Shown: positions 1 to 5,923, counted from the first letter of the stretch. The stretch: 9,736 bases of DNA from a bacterium (GCA_013152165.1 JAADGY010000084.1:1-9736); one strand, 5' to 3'. Translations and numbers: made by a program. The notes: generated from the letters alone by a model not told the origin.

Positions 1-1
1 C

Positions 2-52
2 AAGAAACCAGATGTGTCCCCTTCAACCGTCAGCCGGGAAATCAAAAGGAGC
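2..52 (+). mobile_element. Probable remnant of an IS30-family transposase (HTH fragment), cut by the window edge
   Basis: Read in the frame starting at base 2, this stretch gives KKPDVSPSTVSREIKRS. The core SPSTVSREIKR closely resembles the conserved N-terminal helix-turn-helix of IS30-family transposases (typical form S-P-S-T-[IV]-S-R-E-I-[KR]-R). After this the frame loses all family resemblance and stops near base 116, while the +1 frame becomes the conserved part of an AbrB domain. What is seen is a short motif only; that it is a transposase scar is inference. The upstream part lies outside the window. A chance resemblance in about 17 codons is possible but the motif is distinctive. Confidence 0.42.
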
Positions 53-270
53 AGGTTACTATTCCGATTTTCTTGCGAGGCATTTTTGGGATTAATCCTA
101 AGGACAAGGTGGCTTTAAAAGCTGTGAAGGAAGGCATCTTGATAGTTAAATCCAGTTCCGCTACTAAGGCCTTGTTTGGCGCAGCTGCAAAAGGCAAACA
201 AGTTAAGTTTACGCCGTTATCTAAGGTAAGAAGGAAAGTGGCTATAGTTTGGGTGAAAAATATAAATTAA
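43..270 (+). pseudogene. AbrB/MazE/SpoVT-type antitoxin, probably 5'-truncated
   Basis: The frame ending at the TAA at 268-270 contains the hallmark of swapped-hairpin AbrB-fold DNA-binding domains: QVTIPIFLRGIFGI, then NPKDKVALKAVKEGILIV. These form the beta strands that pair two subunits into a DNA-binding dimer. Such proteins are antitoxins that neutralise a partner toxin and repress their own operon; the PIN protein immediately downstream fits that partner. The frame stays open to base 1, but codons 1-42 do not look like an AbrB N-terminus and contain no ATG, GTG or TTG. The first usable start is TTG at 73, which lies inside the domain and would remove the first DNA-binding strand. The upstream bases instead read as a transposase fragment in another frame. 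I therefore think the antitoxin has lost its start, unless an in-frame start exists left of the window. Confidence 0.6.
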
Positions 271-301
271 GCTTATGAGTAATGCCTGAAAAGAAAAAAA
301 T

Positions 302-691
302 TTGTTGGATACGAATGTAGTTTTGCGGTTGGTTTTAGCTGATCATCCGGATTTGAGCCAAAAAGCTAAATCTATTTTTGAAGAAGCAGAGAAAGGAAGG
401 ATCGAAGTTTTTATTAACCACACTACCGTGGCCGAGGTTTTTTGGGTGTTGGAAAGTTTTTACCGGCTCGATAAAGCAGAATTAGTTCAACTACTTACCG
501 AGCTCTTGCGCTTCCCTAATTTAAGGGTGAATGATAAAAGGCTTATTTTGACGGCTTTGAATCTGGTCTTAAAAGAAAATATTAGCTACATCGATGCCTA
601 TAACTTGGTTTTTGCTAAGAAAAATCAATTAACCCTAAAGACTTTTGACCGCAAGTCGGCCAAGCTAGTAACTGCCTCTGGTTTATTATAG
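302..691 (+). CDS. PIN-domain ribonuclease toxin (VapC-like), N-terminus frameshifted
   Basis: A PIN-domain protein, the VapC-type RNase toxin class that cleaves RNA using metal ions held by acidic residues. Counting from the TTG at 302, the four expected acidic residues are present: D3 in LDTN, E45 in TTVAEVFW, D98 in SYIDAYN and D116 in TFDRK. The length (129 aa plus about 7 missing) is normal for the family, so the catalytic core is intact. The start is the problem. ATG at 282 reads MPEKKK and looks like the true N-terminus, but a run of seven A (294-300) puts it one base out of frame with LLDTNVV. One extra A would restore a perfect start. A short leader ATG at 275 stops after four codons. 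Without slippage, translation would have to begin at TTG 302 or 305, with no clear ribosome site. It lies 11 nt after the AbrB-like antitoxin and was probably co-transcribed with it; TATAAA at 261-266 could also act as its own -10. Confidence 0.8.
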   Translation: MLDTNVVLRLVLADHPDLSQKAKSIFEEAEKGRIEVFINHTTVAEVFWVLESFYRLDKAELVQLLTELLRFPNLRVNDKRLILTALNLVLKENISYIDAYNLVFAKKNQLTLKTFDRKSAKLVTASGLL

Positions 692-701
692 GCATTATGC
701 A

Positions 702-779
702 GGCATTGAGATCAAGGGGGCCGCAAAAACAAAGAACGGCTTGTTTTTGAAAGATCAGGATTGGCTGGCGGAGTTTTGA
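702..779 (+). other. Possible C-terminal remnant of an unknown gene
   Basis: After the PIN stop, a plus-strand frame reads GIEIKGAAKTKNGL, then FLKDQDWLAEF and a TGA at 777-779. It has a protein-like mix of charged and hydrophobic residues but no start codon nearby, and its end overlaps the antisense tail of the nuclease gene by about 25 nt. I do not recognise a family. It may be the worn-down end of another gene from the same accessory patch, or chance. Confidence 0.2.
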
Positions 780-1567
780 TCATTTATAGCAATGGAGTTG
801 GGTTCTGTTTCAAAAAGGCCGGTTAGCGGCAGGTGGTCAGAAACATCAACCAGCGGCTGAAGCTTTTCTATAATCTTAATATCCCGGCTGACAAAAATCA
901 TATCAACGACGGAGTTTGCCCAGTTTCCTGATTGTGGCTTGCGTTTAATATTAAAAGTGGTTGTGAGTTTATTTTTGAAAACATTGACTAATTTTTGCTC
1001 TAAAGTCTTAACAAAGGTTGTGTTGGGATAAAGGTTAAAATCCCCGGCTAAAATTATACTTTGGCGGTTTTTAAGCTTTTGTTGAAGGATTGATAGGGCC
1101 TTGAGGCGCTGGGGATTGTCAGCGCCATCAAATCCCCAGGGTCCATGAATGTTGCAGATGTTTATGGTTTTGTTGCCAACTTTTACATGGGCTTGCTGGA
1201 TGCCTTTGGGGACAAAGCGGTAGTCTTTTCTGTCAAACCAGCCGTCAAAGTCAAAAACTTGGTATTTATTATCAAAAATGGCAAAGGATGAGGCGATGAT
1301 GGGGAATTTAGAAAGAATCAGGTTGCCATTAGGGATAACTAAACCGTCACTTTTAACCGCAAAAAATGGGGAGAATGAGAGGTGTGGATAATCCAGCGTC
1401 TTTTTTAAGATGTTAAGGGCTTGGAAGTTTAGGGGGGCGGTTTCGGCTTGGCTGTTATACACTTCCTGCAGGCAAACAATATCTGCTTGGGTTTGTTTGA
1501 TGAATGAAACGACTTTATCTATGAAAAAGCCGTGGTAGATGTTTAAGGTCAAAAATTTGATTCTCAC
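755..1567 (-). CDS. Endonuclease/exonuclease/phosphatase (EEP) family hydrolase
   Basis: A 270-aa protein of the EEP fold, the metal-dependent phosphoesterase superfamily that includes exonuclease III, DNase I and inositol-phosphate phosphatases. The motifs occur in the expected order: LTLNIYHG (N9), VCLQEVY (E35, metal ligand), NIHGPW (H141), ILAGDFNLYP (D176, N178), NSVVDMIFVS (D222) and VSDHLPLTG (D244, H245, catalytic pair). The whole catalytic set is intact. There is no signal peptide or membrane segment, so a cytoplasmic location is likely. The substrate cannot be read from the sequence; it could be DNA, RNA or a phospho-compound. Translation starts at GTG 1567, chosen because the motif-containing N-terminus begins there and a TAGAAT hexamer sits exactly 6 nt upstream. 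The last ~18 residues, after the DHLPLTGLF strand, are a polar tail that overlaps the possible gene remnant on the other strand. It lies 34 nt downstream of the Fe-S scaffold gene on the same strand. Confidence 0.88.
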   Translation of the reverse strand: MRIKFLTLNIYHGFFIDKVVSFIKQTQADIVCLQEVYNSQAETAPLNFQALNILKKTLDYPHLSFSPFFAVKSDGLVIPNGNLILSKFPIIASSFAIFDNKYQVFDFDGWFDRKDYRFVPKGIQQAHVKVGNKTINICNIHGPWGFDGADNPQRLKALSILQQKLKNRQSIILAGDFNLYPNTTFVKTLEQKLVNVFKNKLTTTFNIKRKPQSGNWANSVVDMIFVSRDIKIIEKLQPLVDVSDHLPLTGLFETEPNSIAINDQNSASQS

Positions 1568-1573
1568 TTGTTT

Positions 1574-1579
1574 ATTCTA
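1574..1579 (-). promoter_or_regulatory. -10 element of a probable leaderless promoter for the EEP gene
   Basis: On the minus strand TAGAAT (one mismatch to TATAAT) is followed by 6 nt (AAACAA) and then the GTG start at 1567. This spacing places the expected transcription start on the start codon. No Shine-Dalgarno sequence is present. No convincing -35 was identified. Confidence 0.5.
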
Positions 1580-1601
1580 CTACAGAAATTAAGGCTGTAA
1601 A

Positions 1602-1988
1602 TTAATCCAACTTCTTTGATGCTTGGGGGTTGGTTAAGGCTTGTTTAACGGCTTGCCAGAAAAGAAGGGCGCATTTAAGGCGGACGGGTGATAACTTGAT
1701 GCCTAAAAGGTCAAGGATGTCTTGAGAGGTTAGCTTTTTAACCTTGCTTATGGTTTTGCCTTTTAGATACTGGCTGATTATCGAGGCTGAGGCGATGGAG
1801 ATAGCACAGCCGCGGCCTTGGTATTTAACATCGGTTATTTTTTTATCCTTGATTTTTAACATTACTTTTAACTGGTCGCCGCATAGGGGGTTGTCAGCTT
1901 GGCAGACGGCGGTGGGGTTGGCCATTGGACCTTTGTTTTGGGGGTGGCGGTAGTGATCAAGAATGATTTGTTTATATAAGTTATCCAT
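1602..1988 (-). CDS. Fe-S cluster assembly scaffold, NifU/SufU type
   Basis: A 128-aa NifU N-terminal-like scaffold on which [2Fe-2S]/[4Fe-4S] clusters are built or sulfur is relayed from a cysteine desulfurase. The start YKQIILDHYRHPQNKG is the classic N-terminal helix. Three conserved cysteines are present: C36 in NPLCGDQL (with D38), C61 in GRGCAISIASASI, and C106 in RLKCALLFW. The R-x-K-C motif around C106 is the SufU form (IscU has a His before that Cys), yet the C61-C106 distance of 45 residues matches IscU and lacks the ~18-20 residue insertion typical of Firmicutes SufU. No desulfurase or SufBCD gene is in this window, so partners must be elsewhere. ATG at 1988 is supported by TATAAT 6 nt upstream. 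That promoter is shared with the divergent membrane protein gene. The gene is followed after 34 nt by the EEP gene. Confidence 0.92.
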   Translation of the reverse strand: MDNLYKQIILDHYRHPQNKGPMANPTAVCQADNPLCGDQLKVMLKIKDKKITDVKYQGRGCAISIASASIISQYLKGKTISKVKKLTSQDILDLLGIKLSPVRLKCALLFWQAVKQALTNPQASKKLD

Positions 1989-1994
1989 AATGTG

Positions 1995-2002
1995 ATTATA
2001 AT
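1995..2002. promoter_or_regulatory. Symmetric bidirectional promoter: palindromic -10 serving two divergent leaderless genes
   Basis: The 8-bp palindrome ATTATAAT gives a perfect TATAAT on each strand: 1997-2002 for the plus gene and 2000-1995 for the minus gene. Exactly 6 nt separate each hexamer from its ATG (2009 on plus, 1988 on minus), so the arrangement is symmetric. The start codons of the Fe-S scaffold and the membrane protein are only 20 nt apart, leaving no room for 5' leaders or separate promoters. Any -35 contacts would lie inside the opposite gene; no strong -35 was seen on either side. Confidence 0.7.
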
Positions 2003-2008
2003 GGAATT

Positions 2009-2581
2009 ATGGCGGCGATCCAGTCACAGCATTTAACATCCCACCCAACCAAAAGAGCGGTGCTTTTTAGGTTTATCGCTTTAATTTTAATTTTAGGCTT
2101 ATATATTGGTTATTTATCCCTGAAGTTTAATTTAAGAACGGCTGGCTGGCTGGGAATTGTGACGTGGAGCATGTTTGTCTTGTCGACTCCGATAGCTGAT
2201 GCCGGCTTTTTGCTTGATTTCCCTATGCGGGTTTTGTTCAGCATTCGGATGACTTACAGCGAAATTATGGTTTGGGTGATTGCCTTTACGGTTAATATCA
2301 CAACGCTTATAACAAATCCTGGACTTTATGATAAAACGGCTCTGACTTCTGTGTTTAAGTTTATCTTAACGCATCCTTGGCCTTATTGGTCGATCGTGGT
2401 TATTTCGGCGGTGGGGACGTTTTTGTCGGTGCATTTTGGGGACGAGCTTTTGGACATAGTCCATTTTAAACAGCGAAAAAAATATGAAAAGCATAAAAAC
2501 AAATATGCCTTGGTTGTCTGGCTTTTTATGATGGTGCTTATCGTGGTGGTTTATAAACATATGATGAAAGGGTTGATGTAG
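2009..2581 (+). CDS. Conserved-looking membrane protein of unknown function, five predicted helices
   Basis: I do not recognise the family. The 190-aa product has about five hydrophobic segments, at residues 17-36, 45-65, 84-102, 122-141 and 166-183, joined by short loops. It has a basic N-terminal tail and a strongly basic loop (KQRKKYEKHKNKY, 154-166) before the last helix, which by the positive-inside rule should be cytoplasmic. Polar residues in or near the membrane stand out: D64 and D70 around helix 2 (TPIADAGFLLDFP), E85 at the start of helix 3, and H142/D145/E146 after helix 4 (VHFGDELLD). These look like candidates for a functional site, perhaps ion or proton handling, but that is speculation. 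ATG 2009 was chosen because TATAAT sits exactly 6 nt upstream; another ATG at 2001 is out of frame. It is transcribed away from the Fe-S scaffold and lies 46 nt before the VTT gene. Confidence 0.75.
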   Translation: MAAIQSQHLTSHPTKRAVLFRFIALILILGLYIGYLSLKFNLRTAGWLGIVTWSMFVLSTPIADAGFLLDFPMRVLFSIRMTYSEIMVWVIAFTVNITTLITNPGLYDKTALTSVFKFILTHPWPYWSIVVISAVGTFLSVHFGDELLDIVHFKQRKKYEKHKNKYALVVWLFMMVLIVVVYKHMMKGLM

Positions 2582-2587
2582 TTTTTG

Positions 2588-2615
2588 TTGTTTTTTCCTG
2601 AATTTTCTTTATAAT
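2588..2615 (+). promoter_or_regulatory. Promoter for the VTT membrane protein gene
   Basis: A weak -35 (TTGTTT, 2588-2593), a 16-nt spacer and a perfect -10 TATAAT (2610-2615). The ATG follows after 12 nt, so the expected leader is only about 5-6 nt. The leader contains AAAAGGGTG, the nearest thing to a Shine-Dalgarno motif in the window but probably at the very 5' end of the RNA. This promoter departs from the 6-nt rule seen at most other genes here. Confidence 0.5.
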
Positions 2616-2627
2616 CAAAAGGGTGTT

Positions 2628-3233
2628 ATGAAAGAATTTTTATATCCTTTGATAAAAGGAATTATCGAATCAGATTACGCATTGATCGGACTTTTTGGAA
2701 TAGCTTTTGCTGAAAGCTCTTTTTTCCCGATTCCGCCTGATACTTTGATGATCCCGATGGCATTGATTAATCCAGTCATGGCCTTATGGTATGCGCTTAT
2801 CACTACGTTGGGGTCGGTTTTGGGGGGCATGTTTGGTTATTTAATCGGGTTAAAGGGGGGCAAGCCGGTTGTCAAAAAGTTTATATCAGAAGAAAAACTG
2901 CGAAAAGTGCGGCAGTATTATCACAAATGGGATGTTTGGGCGGTGTCGGTGGCGGCTTTTACGCCGATTCCTTACAAGGTTTTTACTATTGCGGCCGGGT
3001 TGTTTGATCTTGATTTCTGGCGGTTTGTGATAGCTTCGGCTTTGGGGCGGGGCGGACGGTTTTTCTTGGTTGGCGGGTTGATATTTATTTTTGGGCCGGC
3101 GATCAAGACGTTTTTGGATTCATATTTTGAAATCGTGATTATCGGCCTTAGCGTTTTGCTTATCGGCGGCTTTTGGCTGTTTAATAAGTTAACTAAAAAA
3201 GATACAGATGAACCAACCAGCTCAACTGGCTAA
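2628..3233 (+). CDS. DedA/YqaA-type VTT-domain membrane protein
   Basis: A 201-aa polytopic inner-membrane protein of the VTT (SNARE-associated/DedA) superfamily. Some DedA members flip lipid carriers such as undecaprenyl phosphate or phosphatidylethanolamine, and others affect proton-motive force; the YqaA branch is poorly characterised. Visible marks: the re-entrant segment E29-SSFFPIPPD with its proline-rich FPIPPD, the glycine-rich GSVLGGMFGYLIGLKGG (62-78), the YqaA-like second re-entrant motif FTPIPYK (111-117) followed by IAAG, and the arginines of LGRGGRFF (R141, R144). A final helix spans about 168-186, followed by a short polar tail. The length is normal for the family. The gene has its own promoter and its last 26 nt overlap the start of the HAD phosphatase gene, suggesting translational coupling. 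The transported substrate cannot be deduced. Confidence 0.88.
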   Translation: MKEFLYPLIKGIIESDYALIGLFGIAFAESSFFPIPPDTLMIPMALINPVMALWYALITTLGSVLGGMFGYLIGLKGGKPVVKKFISEEKLRKVRQYYHKWDVWAVSVAAFTPIPYKVFTIAAGLFDLDFWRFVIASALGRGGRFFLVGGLIFIFGPAIKTFLDSYFEIVIIGLSVLLIGGFWLFNKLTKKDTDEPTSSTG

Positions 3234-3801
3234 GCTTATAAAAGAAAAGGAAAAGCGGTCGCTGATTTTTGATTTTGACGAAACTTTGTTTTTTCTGATT
3301 CTGCCGTGGGATAAGCATCAGGAAGAGCTTGGCCGGCTGGCTTTGAGCTTGGGAGATAAGATTACAAAAGAGAACCTGGCGAATGATGTGACCGGGCTGA
3401 TTAACCAGATCATTAGTGTGTACGGCAAGGCGGCGAAAGACAAGCTGTATAAAATGAGCGCCGAGTTTGAGGTCAATAATTTAGAAAAGGTGCTGGTTAA
3501 TGATGGTTTGGTGGAGTTTGTTAAAAAATATCAGGACCAGCATCGATTTTTCATTTGGTCTTCAAATATGTCGGCGGCTATCGAGCCGATTTTAAAAGAC
3601 TATGGCTTGCTGGAGATATTTGACAAGGTTATTACTAAAGACAGAGTGGATTTGATAAAGCCCTACCCTGACGGTTTCTACCAAATTTATAATCCAGAGG
3701 TTGACAAGCGATCAGATTTTATGATGATCGGGGACAGCGGTTTTGATCAAGAGGTGGCAAAAAGAGTCGGCATTGATTTTTTTAAGATTAATTATTTTTG
3801 A
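3208..3801 (+). CDS. HAD-superfamily hydrolase (phosphatase-like)
   Basis: A 197-aa cytoplasmic haloacid dehalogenase-type phosphohydrolase. All four HAD motifs are present: motif I FDFDETLF (nucleophile D22, acid/base D24), motif II WSSN (S118/S119), motif III K151 in LIKPYPDGF, and motif IV MIGDSGFDQEVA (D176, D180). A helical insertion of about 80 residues between motifs I and II is a C1-type cap, as in phosphoglycolate-phosphatase-like (subfamily IA) enzymes. The substrate is unknown; these enzymes are often broad phosphatases for sugar phosphates or nucleotides. The ATG at 3208 overlaps the VTT gene by 26 nt; there is no separate promoter or good ribosome site, so coupling to upstream translation is likely. 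The TGA stop at 3799-3801 overlaps by 10 bp the end of the convergent acetyltransferase gene. Confidence 0.9.
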   Translation: MNQPAQLAKLIKEKEKRSLIFDFDETLFFLILPWDKHQEELGRLALSLGDKITKENLANDVTGLINQIISVYGKAAKDKLYKMSAEFEVNNLEKVLVNDGLVEFVKKYQDQHRFFIWSSNMSAAIEPILKDYGLLEIFDKVITKDRVDLIKPYPDGFYQIYNPEVDKRSDFMMIGDSGFDQEVAKRVGIDFFKINYF

Positions 3802-4253
3802 ATAACCAGTCGGTAAACGTTGGTGGTTCGTTTGGCAAAGCCCTGTTTTTGGTATAGCCGATTAGCAGGAATCCGCCGAGGGTGGGAGGTTAATTCCAGA
3901 TGATGGAGTTTCAATTGCTTGGCTTTTTTGATGACTGCCTTGACAAGCTTAGTGCCGATACCTTGGCCGCGGTATTCTTGATCGACAACAACGCCTTCGA
4001 CAAGGCCGGTTTTTCTTTCTATTTTTTGAATGACAAAAAGGCTGGCTAAGCCGGTCAGCTTTTGGCCGTCGAAAGCGGCGTATTGATATAAGCAAGGTTG
4101 GGATAGGAAATGAGCAAAAGAGCTGGGGGTGTGGGGAATAAAACTGGAAGACAGTTGGCTAATCAAATTATTTACTTGATTAATGTTTAGATGGCTGATG
4201 TGTTTGGGGGTTATCTGTTTGATGACTATCATTTGGCAGGTTTTAAGCTTCAT
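3792..4253 (-). CDS. GNAT-family N-acetyltransferase
   Basis: A 153-aa GNAT-fold protein that transfers acetyl from acetyl-CoA to an amine; the acceptor is unknown. The pyrophosphate-binding motif A is clear: VEGVVVDQEYRGQGIGTKLV (residues 85-104, with R95-G-Q-G-I-G), following beta-4. The C-terminal part has the usual LTSHPRRIPANRLYQKQGF (motif B, 121-139), with the N-R-L-Y-x-x-x-G-F signature. The start is uncertain. ATG 4253 overlaps a TATAAA hexamer (4256-4251), whereas ATG 4232 (MIVIKQITPKHI) resembles the normal beginning of GNAT proteins and would have a short leader from that hexamer. I favour 4232 slightly. Upstream lies a 132-nt gap from the thioredoxin gene. Its 3' end overlaps the convergent HAD gene by 10 bp. 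Confidence 0.88.
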   Translation of the reverse strand: MKLKTCQMIVIKQITPKHISHLNINQVNNLISQLSSSFIPHTPSSFAHFLSQPCLYQYAAFDGQKLTGLASLFVIQKIERKTGLVEGVVVDQEYRGQGIGTKLVKAVIKKAKQLKLHHLELTSHPRRIPANRLYQKQGFAKRTTNVYRLVIQK

Positions 4254-4385
4254 TTATAACTATGGCCGGCCGGCGACTAGGTCTTTTTTTAGTTAAGATT
4301 ATTCTTGCAAGCACTCTGGGGGCATCGGGACCCTCATGAGAAGCCGGCAGGGGTTTTATTTTGCCCAAGCGAATTATTTTTGAAT

Positions 4386-4751
4386 TTATGGCAGGCTGCA
4401 GCCGGTTTTTTGGGCTAGTGTATCAAAGTCAAGCTTGCCGGTTAAACGACTGCCGTCGTTGAACTCCCAAGTGGGATATCCTTTAATGCCGGCTTTTTTG
4501 CATTCTGCTTTCTGAATGTTACTGCCGGGAGAGGCGCATTCAATATAGTTTATGTATTTAAAGCTTGAACCAAACATTTTCTTTTGTTCTTTGCAGTGGG
4601 GGCACCAGTAGGCTCCATACATTTTGGCGCCTTTCTGGGTTAAACATTGGGCCAGCGAGTCATAAGAAGAGGGTGTGTGATTTTTAAAGTAAAAGAAAAG
4701 GCCAGCAAAGCTGATGATGCCTAAAAGAACAGCAAGTTTGGCTTTGGTCAT
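4386..4751 (-). CDS. Membrane-anchored extracytoplasmic thioredoxin-fold protein (VKOR-associated type)
   Basis: A 121-aa protein with an N-terminal hydrophobic segment (residues 5-22) that works as signal anchor or signal peptide, followed by a compact thioredoxin-like domain. The active site is WCPHC (C50, C53) and the cis-proline is in GYPTW (P93), the features of a thiol-disulfide oxidoreductase. Four further cysteines (C36, C72, C84, C118) could form two structural disulfides. The sequence pattern GAKMYGAYWCPHCKEQKKMFG followed by YIEC and GIKGYPTWEF closely resembles the thioredoxin domain fused to the C-terminus of bacterial/cyanobacterial VKOR proteins, which form disulfides in secreted proteins. 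Here it stands alone and no VKOR gene is in the window. ATG 4751 is fixed by its promoter. It lies 41 nt downstream of rpoD but has its own -35/-10, so is not simply part of an rpoD transcript. Confidence 0.88.
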   Translation of the reverse strand: MTKAKLAVLLGIISFAGLFFYFKNHTPSSYDSLAQCLTQKGAKMYGAYWCPHCKEQKKMFGSSFKYINYIECASPGSNIQKAECKKAGIKGYPTWEFNDGSRLTGKLDFDTLAQKTGCSLP

Positions 4752-4757
4752 AGGCTT

Positions 4758-4786
4758 ATTATAAATGGAAGGAGTAAGCTGGGCAA
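4758..4786 (-). promoter_or_regulatory. Complete leaderless promoter for the thioredoxin gene
   Basis: On the minus strand TTGCCC (4786-4781, 4 of 6 matches to TTGACA), a 17-nt spacer, a perfect TATAAT (4763-4758), 6 nt (AAGCCT) and then ATG 4751. This is the best-formed example in the window of the -10/6-nt/start-codon arrangement. The -35 begins only 7 nt after the rpoD stop codon. Confidence 0.68.
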
Positions 4787-4792
4787 ACGATT

Positions 4793-5923
4793 TTATTCCA
4801 GATAGTCTTGGAGCTGTTTGCGGCGGGACGGGTGGCGGATTTTGCGCAGGGCTTTGGCTTCGATTTGGCGGATACGCTCGCGGGTGACGCCGAAAAAGCG
4901 GCCGACTTCTTCCAATGTCTTGGGGGCTGAGCCGTCAAGGCCGAAGCGCATGATAACTACTTGGGCTTCACGAGGAGAAAGCGTTTTTAAAACCTCTTGA
5001 ACGCTTTCTTTAAGCAGTTCCTGGCTGGCGGCTTCATAAGGAGAAGGCTGGGTTTGATCTTGGATAAAATCGCCTAAAAGAGAGTCTTCGTCGTCGCCGA
5101 CCGGTTTTTCCAACGAGGTTGTGTCCTGGGCTAAACGAAAGATCTCCCTGACCTTATCGCCCGGCACGTCTAACTCTTTACCTATTTCTTCCGGGGTTGG
5201 TTCTCTGCCGAGTTTTTGGGTCAGTTGGCGCTGAGTCCGAATGATTTTGTTGATGGTTTCAACCATGTGGACCGGGATGCGGATGGTTCTGGCCTGGTCG
5301 GCGATGGCCCGGGTGATAGCCTGCCTTATCCACCAGGTAGCGTAGGTAGAGAATTTAAAACCACGGCGCCAGTCATATTTTTCGACGGCTCGGATCAAGC
5401 CTTGATTGCCTTCTTGAATTAAGTCAAGAAGCGATAAGCCGCGGTTTATGTATTTTTTGGCGATCGAGACAACCAGCCTAAGGTTGGATTGGATAAGTTT
5501 GCGCTTGGCGGTTAGGTCGCCGTGTTCAATGCGCTGGGCCAGATCGATTTCTTCTTCTGGAGTTAAAAGGGGGATTTGGCCGATTTCTTTCAAATACATG
5601 CGGACGGGGTCGATCGAGGTTTTGTCGCGCAGATGCTTAAGGGCATCGATCTCTTTAAGGAGGTCGGAGGTTTTTTGCAAATCTTCGGTTTCTTTGGTTA
5701 AACTTTCAATAACTTCGATGCCTTTGTCTAAACAGTAGATAAAAAGATCATCTAATAATTCAATGTATTTTTCAGGTTCCTGAGTGCAGTTTAGAATGTC
5801 TTCAAAGGTAATAAAGCCGGTTTTTTTACCTTTGGTTTTAAGCTTTTCAAAACACTGTTTAATTTTTTCTGTTTTGGTTTGGGGCTTGGCGGCTGGCTTA
5901 GCTGTGGTCCTAGTCATAGGCAT
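4793..5923 (-). CDS. rpoD: RNA polymerase primary sigma factor RpoD (sigma-70 group 1)
   Basis: A 376-aa housekeeping sigma factor that directs RNA polymerase to TATAAT-type promoters like those seen throughout this window. Domains in order: a basic, Ala/Lys-rich N-terminal tail; a region 1.1-like segment (about 18-80, including [11 protein letters not shown]); region 1.2 (104-133, [21 protein letters not shown]); region 2 (about 137-215) with the core-binding and melting motif [20 protein letters not shown] and the -10 recognition helix [20 protein letters not shown]; region 3 (216-292); and region 4 (300-364) with the -35-binding helix-turn-helix [20 protein letters not shown]. It lacks the large non-conserved insertion of proteobacterial sigma-70. 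Two ATGs are possible, 5923 and 5917; a TGC-TAAAAT extended -10 lies 4 nt before the first. It is downstream of the glycosyltransferase gene and separated from dnaG. Confidence 0.97.
   Translation of the reverse strand: MPMTRTTAKPAAKPQTKTEKIKQCFEKLKTKGKKTGFITFEDILNCTQEPEKYIELLDDLFIYCLDKGIEVIESLTKETEDLQKTSDLLKEIDALKHLRDKTSIDPVRMYLKEIGQIPLLTPEEEIDLAQRIEHGDLTAKRKLIQSNLRLVVSIAKKYINRGLSLLDLIQEGNQGLIRAVEKYDWRRGFKFSTYATWWIRQAITRAIADQARTIRIPVHMVETINKIIRTQRQLTQKLGREPTPEEIGKELDVPGDKVREIFRLAQDTTSLEKPVGDDEDSLLGDFIQDQTQPSPYEAASQELLKESVQEVLKTLSPREAQVVIMRFGLDGSAPKTLEEVGRFFGVTRERIRQIEAKALRKIRHPSRRKQLQDYLE

Noticed and set aside
2366..2560. Minus-strand His/Lys-rich frame inside the membrane protein gene
   Set aside because: Composition is explained as the antisense of a transmembrane coding region; the plus frame has promoter and sensible helices.
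4262..4339. 25-codon plus-strand ORF (MAGRRLGLFLVKIILAS...) with a signal-peptide-like core
   Set aside because: It is very short, has no promoter of the local type at the right spacing and no recognisable family; likely chance in a GC-rich gap.
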